From Rhodococcus sp. Z13 (GTDB lineage: Bacteria; Actinomycetota; Actinomycetes; Mycobacteriales; Mycobacteriaceae), in the NCBI RefSeq assembly GCF_025837095.1, contig NZ_CP107551.1:1-64000 (forward strand): 64,000 nucleotides of DNA, in the 5' to 3' direction. Within the stretch, counting starts at the first letter, position 1. Each line of letters opens with the position of its first letter. Below, in pieces: positions 48,871-56,927 of the stretch. A model generated the notes under the pieces. That model was not told the origin of the DNA and ran no database searches. It saw only the letters and a program-made list of their open reading frames with translations. The position numbers and the translations under genes are program-made.

Positions 48871-50292
48871 ATGACCGGTGATGTCAGACGTATGTCGCAG
48901 GCCGATCTGATGTCCTGGCGGATGGAGGACGACCCGATCCTGAGGTCCACCATCGTCGCCGTCGCCCTGCTCGACCGGTCGCCGGACCAGGAGCGCTTCG
49001 TCCGCACGATGGAACGCGGCACGCGGGCGGTACCGACCTTCCGGCAGCGGCTCGTCGACCCGGGGGTCGGGCTCGCTCCGCCGCGGTGGGTGGACGATCC
49101 CGATTTCGACCTGTCCTGGCATCTGCGGCGGGTCGCGCTGCCGCACGGCGGTGGGCTGGAGGCGGTGCTGCCACTGGCGCGGGTGGCCGCGATGGCGGCG
49201 TTCGACAAGGACCGACCGTTGTGGGAGGCCACGGTCGTCGACGGTCTCGACGACGGACGGGCGGCGGTCGTGCTGAAGGTGCACCACTCGCTCACCGACG
49301 GCATCGGGGGCATCCAGATCACGAACGAGGTCGTCGACTTCGAACGCGACGGCACCGAGACCGAGCGGCCGCCGCTGCCGGAGAGTTCCTCCGTCGCACG
49401 GGGTTCGGATCTGGTCGATGCTCTGATCTGGCACGTGTCCACGGCCCGCGATCTCGCCGGGCGGGCCGTTCCCGGGCTCGCCCGCTTCGGCCTGCGCTCG
49501 CTGACGGATCCCGTCTCCGCGCTGCGGACGGTGGTGGGCACGGCCGGGTCGGTGGCCCGATACGCGCGCCCCGTGTTCACGACGCGGTCACCGTTGATGA
49601 CCGCGCGCAGCACGGTCCGGGAGGTCGCGGCGCTCGACCTGCCGTTGCAGGCACTGCGCGACGCGGGGAAGGCGGCGGACTCCTCGCTCAACGACGCGTT
49701 CCTCGCCGGAGTCCTGCTGGGATTGCACCACTATCACGTGCGGCACGGTACGCAGGCGGGGGCACTGATGACGACGATGCCGATCAGCCTGCGGGCGGAG
49801 GGTGACGAGATCGGCGGAAACCGGATCACCCTGGCGCGCTTCGCTCTTCCCACCGACGTCACCGATCCGGTGGAGCTGATGCACCGGGTGCGTGCGATCG
49901 TGCGGTCCTGGCGGAACGAACCGGCCGTGCCGTTGTCCGAGGCCATCGCCGCGGCCCTGAACGTCCTGCCGCCGCGTGCCCTGGGCGGGATGCTCGAGCA
50001 CATCGACTTCCTCGCGTCGAACGTGCCCGGTTCGCCGATCCCCATCTATCTCGCCGGTGCCGAGATACTGAGGTACTACCCGTTCGCGCCCACCATCGGT
50101 GCGGCCGTGAACATCACGCTGATGTCCCACATCGACGAGTGCTGCATCGGCATCAACGCCGACACCGCCGCGGTACCGGACCCGGAGGTGTTCGCCGGTT
50201 CGATCGCGGACGGCTTCCGTGAGGTGCTCGCGGTGGCGTCCGGGGACGAGGACCTCGTCTCCGTGACGCTGCCGGCGTCCGGGGAGGGGTGA
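48871..50292 (+). CDS. Wax ester synthase/diacylglycerol acyltransferase
   Basis: This 473-residue WS/DGAT enzyme transfers acyl groups from acyl-CoA to diacylglycerol or fatty alcohols, storing lipid. The active-site motif HHxxxDG is HHSLTDG, and the second family motif is in the NDAFLAGV region. The C-terminal domain contains LSEAIAAALNVLPPRAL and LASNVPGSP. ATG 48871 has GGAGGGTGAG upstream. Rhodococci carry many such genes. It is separated by 12 bases from the convergent kinase-like gene. Confidence 0.93.
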   Translation: MTGDVRRMSQADLMSWRMEDDPILRSTIVAVALLDRSPDQERFVRTMERGTRAVPTFRQRLVDPGVGLAPPRWVDDPDFDLSWHLRRVALPHGGGLEAVLPLARVAAMAAFDKDRPLWEATVVDGLDDGRAAVVLKVHHSLTDGIGGIQITNEVVDFERDGTETERPPLPESSSVARGSDLVDALIWHVSTARDLAGRAVPGLARFGLRSLTDPVSALRTVVGTAGSVARYARPVFTTRSPLMTARSTVREVAALDLPLQALRDAGKAADSSLNDAFLAGVLLGLHHYHVRHGTQAGALMTTMPISLRAEGDEIGGNRITLARFALPTDVTDPVELMHRVRAIVRSWRNEPAVPLSEAIAAALNVLPPRALGGMLEHIDFLASNVPGSPIPIYLAGAEILRYYPFAPTIGAAVNITLMSHIDECCIGINADTAAVPDPEVFAGSIADGFREVLAVASGDEDLVSVTLPASGEG

Positions 50293-50304
50293 GGTCCTCC
50301 GCGG

Positions 50305-51663
50305 CTACAGGGCGTCGAAGTGCCGTTCGGCGAGAACGCCCATCGCCGAGCGCATCTGCTGGGTGCGACCGGCGATCTGGCGGAAGAGGACGGTCAGCAC
50401 GTCCTCGATGGGGATCTCCCCGGCGAAGTGCCGTGCGACCAGTTCGGTGGTGCCGTCGGTCACCGTGTCGGGGCGCGACCCCAGCGCGGCCTCCAGGTCG
50501 TCGAGATCGCGTTCGGTGATGCGGTCGCCGAAGCGGTTCGCGTCGCGGAGGTACTTCAGGATGCGGGCGAGGCCCTTGCTGCGCAGGACGACGAAGGCGT
50601 CCTCGCTGCGCGGCACGATGATGTGCCGGATCTGTTCCAGCGCAGCGTCGTACAGCCATTGCAGTTCGGTCGGCTCGGCCTCGACGTCGGCCGGGAGCTC
50701 GAGGTCGGTGCCGAGGACGTCGGCGAGTGCCTCGACCAGCAGTCGACGGTGGAGCAGGCCGTAGGGGAGGGCGTTGCCCACCTCGCCCAGGAGGTCGACC
50801 CCGCCCGTGCCGAGGACGACGATCCGCAGTTCGGCGAGCACGCGGTAGTAGCGCACCCGGTCGAGGTCGATGCGCATGCCCGAGGCGCGTTCGTAGTCCG
50901 CGAACCGGTCGTGGATGTCGGTGAACGGCTCCTGCACGGCGCGGGTGGTGACCCACGCGAGATCGTCGTGCGGGTCGCCGAGATGACCGAGTTCGAGATC
51001 GAGGACGGCGGTGACCTTCCCGTCCTCGTAGAGGAAGTTGCCCGGTCCGGTGTCGCCCTGCACGATCACCACCGGCCCGTCGGCGTCGGGGATGTTGCGG
51101 CGCACCCAGCCGAGCGCGAGTTCGACGAGGGGATCGGACTTTCCGCCCGCGTCGCGGTAGATCCGCTCCCAGACGTCGATCTCGTGTTCCACCAGCCGCC
51201 GCAGCCCCATGCCGGGATGCTGGTCGGGGAGTTCGAGCCGGGCCGGGTCGACGCGGTGCATCTCGGCGAGGATGCGCATGAAGTCCGAGGCGATCGCGAC
51301 CCGCTCGTTCTCGTCGGTGAGGCGCGAGAACCAGGCCTGCCCCGGTACCCGTTCGGACAGGATGGCCTGTTCGGTGGGGTGGACCCCGACGATGCGGGGG
51401 ATCGGGACGGGGGAGTCGGCGAACGCGCGGTAGAACTGCGCCTCGCGGTGCAGGGTGAACGGGTCGCCTCGCTGTGCGGGGTCGAGGCGGTCGTAGCGCA
51501 GGAAGAGGGGAAGTGTTGTGCCGTCGGGGGTCTCGACGTCCACCACCCAGGCCTCGCGGCGTCCGCCGCCCGGTCGCCGGTCGACGTGGACGATCTTCCC
51601 GCCGGCGGTGTCGGCCACCCAGTCGAGCAGGGTGTGGTCGAGTGCTGCCCGCGTTTCGTCCAT
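50305..51663 (-). CDS. APH-family phosphotransferase-like protein
   Basis: This 452-residue protein has the aminoglycoside-phosphotransferase/choline-kinase fold. The catalytic loop reads VQGDTGPGNFLY, with Gln where most members have His, and the metal-binding Asp is in AVLDLELGHLGDP. The C-terminal 130 residues are an extra helical region. Related proteins lie beside acyl-CoA dehydrogenase genes and act on lipid or hydroxyacid substrates (ACAD10-like); drug resistance is not implied. ATG 51663 is chosen for GCGGAG upstream; GTG 51690 is possible but has no ribosome site. Divergent from the DUF35-thiolase gene. Confidence 0.82.
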   Translation of the reverse strand: MDETRAALDHTLLDWVADTAGGKIVHVDRRPGGGRREAWVVDVETPDGTTLPLFLRYDRLDPAQRGDPFTLHREAQFYRAFADSPVPIPRIVGVHPTEQAILSERVPGQAWFSRLTDENERVAIASDFMRILAEMHRVDPARLELPDQHPGMGLRRLVEHEIDVWERIYRDAGGKSDPLVELALGWVRRNIPDADGPVVIVQGDTGPGNFLYEDGKVTAVLDLELGHLGDPHDDLAWVTTRAVQEPFTDIHDRFADYERASGMRIDLDRVRYYRVLAELRIVVLGTGGVDLLGEVGNALPYGLLHRRLLVEALADVLGTDLELPADVEAEPTELQWLYDAALEQIRHIIVPRSEDAFVVLRSKGLARILKYLRDANRFGDRITERDLDDLEAALGSRPDTVTDGTTELVARHFAGEIPIEDVLTVLFRQIAGRTQQMRSAMGVLAERHFDAL

Positions 51664-51855
51664 GGTCGAACTCCGCTCTTCGCTCGTCACCGAGGCGCCG
51701 TTGTTTGCATACCAGGTTATACAAGTGAGTCCCTATCGGGAACTCGTTTTCCGTTGACGGGGCGGGCCGATGGACGGGTGGCGTGACGTGGGTCATGGTC
51801 GGTGCTAGCATCTCACCTCAAGTTGTCTAACCTAGTAGTCGTGCAGGGGGTGCTG

Positions 51856-53496
51856 GTGGGTAGGCCACTTCCTCAACCGACCGTGACCACGGCAGGCTTC
51901 TGGGCCTCCGGGGCCGACGGCGTCCTGCAGGTCGCGCAGTGCGACGCGTGCGGGAAACGCATGCACCCCACCGCGGTCCTGTGCTCCGAGTGCCGCTCCC
52001 GCGACATCTCCCTGCAGCCGGTCTCGGGCCGTGCGGTCGTCGTCGGGGTGACGGTCAACGCCCAGCAGTGGCTCCCCGACCTCCCCCCGCCCTATGTCGT
52101 CGCGATCGTCGCCCTGGAGGAGGACCCGAGCGTCCGCCTCACCACGAACATCGTCGGCTGCGAACCCGGGGAGGTGGCAGTCGGCGACCGCGTCCGCGTG
52201 ACGTTCGAGCAGGTCGCCGACGACATCTGGCTGCCGCTGTTCGAACCCGATCCCGACGCCGACTGCCCCGGCGAACTCCCCGAACCCGAGGATCTGCGCC
52301 CCCGCCTGCGTCCCCCGGTCACCTCGCGGCGGTTCGAGGACCGGGTCGCGATCACCGGCGTCGGTCAGTCCGCCGTCGGCCGCCGCCTCATGGTCGATCC
52401 CCTGACCCTCACCGTGGACGCGTGCCTGCGTGCCGTCGAGGACGCCGGGCTGACCCTCGACGACATCGACGGACTGTCCACCTACCCCGGCGCGGTGTCC
52501 GGAGGCATCTCCGAGGGCGGCATCGTGCCGGTCGAGCAGGCGCTGCGCATCCGCCCCGTCTGGGTCAACGGTGGCGGGGACCTGCCGGGGCAGAACGGAT
52601 CGATCATCGCCGCGATGCTCGCCGTCGCCTCGGGCCTGTGCCGTCACGTGCTGTGTTTCCGCACCGTCTGGGAGTCCACGCACACCGAGCTGGTGAAGGC
52701 GGGACGCTGGTCCGGAGGTGGGGGCCGCGCCTCGGGCATGTTCGAGTTCCGTCATCCCTTCGGGGCGATCTCCGCCGCCAACTGGATCGCCTGCCAGGCC
52801 TCGCACTATTTCCACCGCTACGGCGAAGCCAAGGACACCCTCGGCGCGATCGCCGTCACCGCCCGCGACAACGCCTCCGCCAATCCCGAAGCGGTCTACC
52901 GGGATCCGATCACGATGGACGACTACCTGTCCGCCCGTGTCGTCTCGACGCCCTTCGGCCTGTACGACTGCGACGTGCCCGTCGACGGGGCCGTCGCCGT
53001 CGTCGTCTCCGCCGTCGAGACCGCGAAGGACCTGCGGCACGAGCCCGTGCTCGTCGAGGCGGTCGGCACCCAGATCACCGAGAATCTCTCCTGGGACCAG
53101 GGCACACTCACACACCTGCCCCAATCCCTCGGTCCCGCTGCACATCTGTGGAGCCGCACCGACCTGCGGCCCGAGGACGTCGACGTCGCGCTGCTCTACG
53201 ACGGGTTCACCTTCAACGCGCTGTCCTGGCTCGAGGGCCTCGGCTTCTGCGAGATCGGCGGTGCCACCGACTTCGTCGACGGAGGCAAGGGCATCGCCGT
53301 CGACGGGGTGCTGCCGCTCAACCCGCACGGCGGGCAGCTGTCCGCCGGACGCACCCACGGATACGGCTTCGTGCGCGAAGCCGTCCTCCAGCTGCGCGGG
53401 CAGGCACCGGGGCGGCAGGTGCCCGACGCGAAGGTCGCGGTCGTCACCGCTGGCGGGGGTGTGCCCTCGGGTGCGTTCCTGCTGCGCACCCCCTGA
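51856..53496 (+). CDS. DUF35 OB-fold/thiolase-like fusion protein
   Basis: Two modules are fused in 546 residues. Residues 1-150 are a DUF35 domain: a zinc ribbon (CDACGKRMHP, CSECRSRD) and an OB fold that binds acyl-CoA. The rest is a lipid-transfer-protein-like thiolase (ITGVGQSAVGR, DIDGLSTYPG, LLYDGFTFNALSWLEGLGF, NPHGGQLSAGRTHGYG). The usual nucleophilic Cys in the central helix seems absent; the segment reads GQNGSIIAAMLAVASG. That matches Ltp2-type retro-aldolases, which pair with DUF35 partners in steroid side-chain breakdown. Start uncertain (GTG 51802, 51841, 51850 or 51856); the last has AGGGGG five bases upstream. Confidence 0.85.
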   Translation: MGRPLPQPTVTTAGFWASGADGVLQVAQCDACGKRMHPTAVLCSECRSRDISLQPVSGRAVVVGVTVNAQQWLPDLPPPYVVAIVALEEDPSVRLTTNIVGCEPGEVAVGDRVRVTFEQVADDIWLPLFEPDPDADCPGELPEPEDLRPRLRPPVTSRRFEDRVAITGVGQSAVGRRLMVDPLTLTVDACLRAVEDAGLTLDDIDGLSTYPGAVSGGISEGGIVPVEQALRIRPVWVNGGGDLPGQNGSIIAAMLAVASGLCRHVLCFRTVWESTHTELVKAGRWSGGGGRASGMFEFRHPFGAISAANWIACQASHYFHRYGEAKDTLGAIAVTARDNASANPEAVYRDPITMDDYLSARVVSTPFGLYDCDVPVDGAVAVVVSAVETAKDLRHEPVLVEAVGTQITENLSWDQGTLTHLPQSLGPAAHLWSRTDLRPEDVDVALLYDGFTFNALSWLEGLGFCEIGGATDFVDGGKGIAVDGVLPLNPHGGQLSAGRTHGYGFVREAVLQLRGQAPGRQVPDAKVAVVTAGGGVPSGAFLLRTP

Positions 53497-53541
53497 ACCA
53501 GCCCCGAAAACCAGCCCCACGCACCAGGATCAGGAGTCGTC

Positions 53542-54771
53542 ATGGACCGTCCCTTGGAAGGCATCCGCATTCTCGAGGTCGCGCAGTTCACGTTCGTGCC
53601 TGCGGCGGGAGCCGTGCTGGCCGACTGGGGAGCCGACATCGTCAAGGTCGAGCACGCCGAGAACGGCGACGCCCAGCGTGGTCTCGTCCGCGTGCTCGGG
53701 CTCGACGCGAACAAGGCCGGGTCGTCGTTCGCGCCGATCATGGAGGGCCCCAACCGCAGCAAGCGCAGCATCGGCATCGACCTGTCCAATCCCGAGGCGC
53801 GGCCCGTGCTCGAGGAACTGATCCGGCGCAGCGACGTCTTCCTCACCAACTACCTCCCCGGTCCGCGGGCCAAGCTCGGGATCACCGTCGACGACGTCCG
53901 CGCGATCAACCCGAAGATCATCTACGTCACCGGAAGCGGTTTCGGCACCGAGGGACCCGACGCCGAGAAGGGTGCCTACGACGCCACGGCCTTCTGGGCC
54001 CGCGGCGGCAGCGCCGACGGGGTCATGCCGCCCGACACCGACCACATGGCGTTCATGCCGGCCGGTGCGTACGGCGACAACATCGGCGGCATGACCATCG
54101 CCGGGGGCATCGCCGCGGCGATCGCCGGTCGCGAACGCACCGGCGAGCCCTCCGAGGTCGACGTGTCGCTGCTCGCGGTGGGGGCGTGGGCCACCCAGTT
54201 CTCGGTCAACCTGTCGCTGTTCACGGGCGGTCCGCTGCCCAAGGTGCAGCGGACCACGGCCGCCCCGGGCAATCCGCTGAGCGGGTCGTACCGCACCGCC
54301 GACGGCCGCTGGCTCCAGTTCTCGATGCTCCAGCCCACCCGCTACTGGAACGAATTCGTCAGCGCGCTGGGCCGTGAGGACCTCGTCGACGATCCGCGGT
54401 TCGCCACGATGGAGGCGATCTTCCAGCACTCCGAGGAGATCGGCGGCTGGTTCGCGGAGGCCGTCTCGAAGCGCACCTACGACGAATGGCTCGAGGTGTT
54501 CTCGTCGCTCACCGGCCAGTGGGCGCCGGTACAGGACGGCTGGGATCTCGGCCACGACGAGGCACTCCTCGCCAACGGGCGCATCGTCGAGGTGGTCGAC
54601 GCGGACGGCAGGCCACAGAAGCTCGTCGCGAATCCGGTCAAGTTCGACAACGCGCCCGTGAGAATGCGGCGGGCACCGCAGTTCGCCGAGCACACCGACG
54701 ACATCCTCCGGGAACTCGGGTTCGACGACGACAGGCTCCTCGAACTCAAGATCGCGGGTGCGGTGACCTAG
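53542..54771 (+). CDS. Class III CoA-transferase (CaiB/BaiF family)
   Basis: This 409-residue enzyme moves CoA between carboxylic acids, here probably activating an acid intermediate. Family features are ILEVAQFTFVPAAGAVLADWGADIVKVE at the N-terminus (in pieces, VLADWGADIVKVE), GSGFGTEGP and the catalytic Asp in SEVDVSLLAVGAW. It starts 45 bases after the thiolase-like gene and is surely co-transcribed with it. It overlaps the convergent TetR gene's stop by four bases. Confidence 0.93.
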   Translation: MDRPLEGIRILEVAQFTFVPAAGAVLADWGADIVKVEHAENGDAQRGLVRVLGLDANKAGSSFAPIMEGPNRSKRSIGIDLSNPEARPVLEELIRRSDVFLTNYLPGPRAKLGITVDDVRAINPKIIYVTGSGFGTEGPDAEKGAYDATAFWARGGSADGVMPPDTDHMAFMPAGAYGDNIGGMTIAGGIAAAIAGRERTGEPSEVDVSLLAVGAWATQFSVNLSLFTGGPLPKVQRTTAAPGNPLSGSYRTADGRWLQFSMLQPTRYWNEFVSALGREDLVDDPRFATMEAIFQHSEEIGGWFAEAVSKRTYDEWLEVFSSLTGQWAPVQDGWDLGHDEALLANGRIVEVVDADGRPQKLVANPVKFDNAPVRMRRAPQFAEHTDDILRELGFDDDRLLELKIAGAVT

Positions 54772-55472
54772 CTTCCGACGCGACCGGGACTGCCCTGCTG
54801 CAGTTTCCGGGCGGCGCGGGTGGCGGTGGCGAGGGCGTCGGCCGCGGTCGCGAGCGCCTGCTCGAGTTCGGCCTGCGCGGCGTCGGGGGATCCCTCCGCC
54901 GGTTGCGGCCGCAGGGCGGGAACGACGAACCGGCGGAAGCGCAGCCGGGCGGCCGCGTCGGAGCGGTCGGGGTCCTCGGCGGCGAGGAAGGTCTGCTCGA
55001 TGAGGAACTCGAGCAGGTCCTCGAGGGGGACGTCGGTGCGGATGATGCCCGCATCCTGCCCGGCGCGCAGCAGCGGTTCGGACACCGCCGAGGTCACTGC
55101 GAGGATGTCGGGATGCCGCGCGGAGGCCGAGTGCTGGGCCATGAGCGCGACGATCACCGGGTCCTCCGGCAGTTCGCGCGCGTTGTAGGCCATCGTGTCT
55201 TCCATCTTGGAGAAGATGTCGCCCTGACCCGCGGACCGTTCGAGGGCGCGTTCGATGTGCCGTTCGGCGCGCAGCAGGCCCACCTGCACGATCATCTCCT
55301 GGGCACCACCGAGTTGCCGGAAGGCGGTGGCGCGGGAGACACCTGCCCGTTCGGCGATCGTGGCCATGCTGACCGAGACGGTTCCCTGCCGACGTATCTC
55401 CTCGTCGGCGGCTCGGACGAGGCGTTCCTTCAGGCTCATCTCGTCGGTCTGTACGGAGTCGTCACTCGGCAT
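54768..55472 (-). CDS. TetR-family regulator of the P450 cluster
   Basis: This 234-residue regulator has a TetR-type N-terminus (TIAERAGVSRATAFRQLGG) and a large helical ligand domain. The N-terminus carries a short extension and the C-terminus an Ala-rich coiled segment. It lies between two halves of the catabolic cluster: convergent with the CoA-transferase gene and divergent from the ferredoxin operon. The palindromes at 55,602-55,639 in the 225-base divergent region are its likely operators. The ligand is probably the pathway substrate or a CoA ester, by inference. Confidence 0.9.
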   Translation of the reverse strand: MPSDDSVQTDEMSLKERLVRAADEEIRRQGTVSVSMATIAERAGVSRATAFRQLGGAQEMIVQVGLLRAERHIERALERSAGQGDIFSKMEDTMAYNARELPEDPVIVALMAQHSASARHPDILAVTSAVSEPLLRAGQDAGIIRTDVPLEDLLEFLIEQTFLAAEDPDRSDAAARLRFRRFVVPALRPQPAEGSPDAAQAELEQALATAADALATATRAARKLQQGSPGRVGS

Positions 55473-55601
55473 TCCTTCACCCTACGGCGCCCACTCCGTC
55501 CCGTTGGGGAGCCAAGGCTTCGCTGACATAGTGAACTTGGTAAAAAGTGTGATGCAGGTCTCGACTTATGCCCCCAATGTTGCTACCGTGTGTCCTAGTG
55601 A

Positions 55602-55639
55602 GTCTCAGGCTGTGAGACCAAGGGGGCTTTCGGTCTCAC
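55602..55639. promoter_or_regulatory. Palindromic operator region of the P450 operon
   Basis: Three related half-sites are arranged as two overlapping inverted repeats. GTCTCA (55602-55607) with TGAGAC (55613-55618) makes a 17-bp operator-like site. GTGAGACC (55612-55619) with GGTCTCAC (55632-55639) makes a perfect 8-bp pair 12 bases apart. A further GGTCTC lies at 55,558. The site is 59 bases before the ferredoxin start and 130 bases before the TetR start. Confidence 0.65.
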
Positions 55640-55697
55640 GCCTGATGCGACTGCCGGCACTTCGTCTCCACCGTCCATCGTCGAAAGCAGGGGCCTC

Positions 55698-55886
55698 ATG
55701 AGACTGACGATCGACACCGGAAAATGCTCCGGTCACGCGCGTTGCTGGGAGGCCGCACCCGACGTGTTCGACATCGACGACAACGGGTACGCACTCCCTC
55801 TCGACGTCGAGGTCTCCGATCCGCCCGCCGACTCGATCCGGGCGGGTATCGCGGCCTGCCCCGAACGGGCCATCTCGCTCCACTGA
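55698..55886 (+). CDS. Small [3Fe-4S]-type ferredoxin
   Basis: This 62-residue ferredoxin has Cys10, Cys16 and Cys54 (in AACPERA) but His13 where a fourth cluster Cys would be: the CxxHxxC pattern. Such P450-associated ferredoxins in Mycobacteriales usually carry a 3Fe-4S or altered cluster. It most likely passes electrons to the P450 encoded 2.6 kb downstream in the same operon. No ferredoxin reductase gene is present in the window. First gene of the operon, with a 146-base gap before the SDR gene. Confidence 0.93.
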   Translation: MRLTIDTGKCSGHARCWEAAPDVFDIDDNGYALPLDVEVSDPPADSIRAGIAACPERAISLH

Positions 55887-56032
55887 CGCCGGACACGACG
55901 GCCGTGCACGTGCACGCCGGTCGCCCACCTTGAACTCCCGCAGCGCGCAGCGTCTTTCGTGATCATCCGCTCCGCGCCCCGGGTCCCACGCGATCTCCCC
56001 TCCCACCGGATCTGAAGCAAAGGACACCCATC

Positions 56033-56893
56033 ATGGGCCGTTTGCAGGACAAAGTCGTCTTCGTCACCGGCGTCGCCCGCGGTCAGGGTCGCACCCACGC
56101 CGTCCGTCTCGCGCGCGAGGGAGCCAAGGTCGTCGGTGTCGACCTCTGCGACAACATCAAGACCAACGCCTACCCCCTCGCCACGCCGGAGGACCTCGCC
56201 GAGACCACCCGCCTGGTCGAGAAGGAAGGCGGCACACTGATCTCCACCGTCGCCGACGTCCGCGACCGGCAGTCCCTGTTCGCCGCCGTCCAGCGCGGCG
56301 TCGAGGAGTTCGGCCGGCTCGACGGGGTGGTCGCCCAGGCCGGCATCTGCCCGCTCGGCAGCGACGACCCCCAGGCGTTCATGGACGCGTTCACCGTCGA
56401 CTTCGTCGGTGTCGTCAACACCGTGGAGGCCTGCCTGCCGCACCTCGCCGAGGGCGGATCCATCGTCGCCACCGGCAGTCTCGCGGCCCTGCTGCCCGGC
56501 GCCACCGACAACCCCACCAACGGCACGGGCGGTCTCGGCTACTCGCTCGCCAAGCGGACCATCGCCTCGTTCGTCAACGACCTTTCGATCGTGCTGGGAC
56601 CGAAGAAGATCCGGGTCAACGCGGTTCATCCCACGAACTGCAACACCGACATGCTCAACAGCGAGATCATGTACCGGCAGTTCCGGCCCGACATCGAGTC
56701 GCCCACCCTCGAGGACGCCCTGCCCGTCTTCCCGGTGATGAGCGTGATGAACGTGCCCTACGTCGAACCCGAGGACGTCACCGACACGGTGCTGTTCCTG
56801 CTGTCCGACGAATCGCGGTTCGTCACCGGCATGCAGATGCGCGTCGACGCCGGCGGCTACGTCCGCAACCGTCCCGCCACCCCGGCCTTCTGA
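56033..56893 (+). CDS. Mycofactocin-coupled SDR oxidoreductase
   Basis: This 286-residue short-chain dehydrogenase has the nucleotide motif TGVARGQG (12-19) and active-site Tyr170 and Lys174 (GYSLAK). The RGQGRTHAVRLAREGA stretch and an insertion after the second strand (VDLCDNIKTNAYPLAT) mark the mycofactocin-coupled subfamily. Those enzymes hold NAD tightly and pass electrons to mycofactocin. It would oxidise the alcohol formed by the P450. RBS region AAAGGACACCC precedes ATG 56033. Confidence 0.92.
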   Translation: MGRLQDKVVFVTGVARGQGRTHAVRLAREGAKVVGVDLCDNIKTNAYPLATPEDLAETTRLVEKEGGTLISTVADVRDRQSLFAAVQRGVEEFGRLDGVVAQAGICPLGSDDPQAFMDAFTVDFVGVVNTVEACLPHLAEGGSIVATGSLAALLPGATDNPTNGTGGLGYSLAKRTIASFVNDLSIVLGPKKIRVNAVHPTNCNTDMLNSEIMYRQFRPDIESPTLEDALPVFPVMSVMNVPYVEPEDVTDTVLFLLSDESRFVTGMQMRVDAGGYVRNRPATPAF

Positions 56894-56927
56894 ACCGACC
56901 CGGTTCCTGTTGAGTACGGAGAATATT

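Noticed and set aside
50305-51663. Aminoglycoside resistance gene
   Set aside because: Only the fold is shared. The QGDTGPGN loop, long C-terminus and lipid-gene context fit the ACAD10-like group rather than drug-modifying enzymes.
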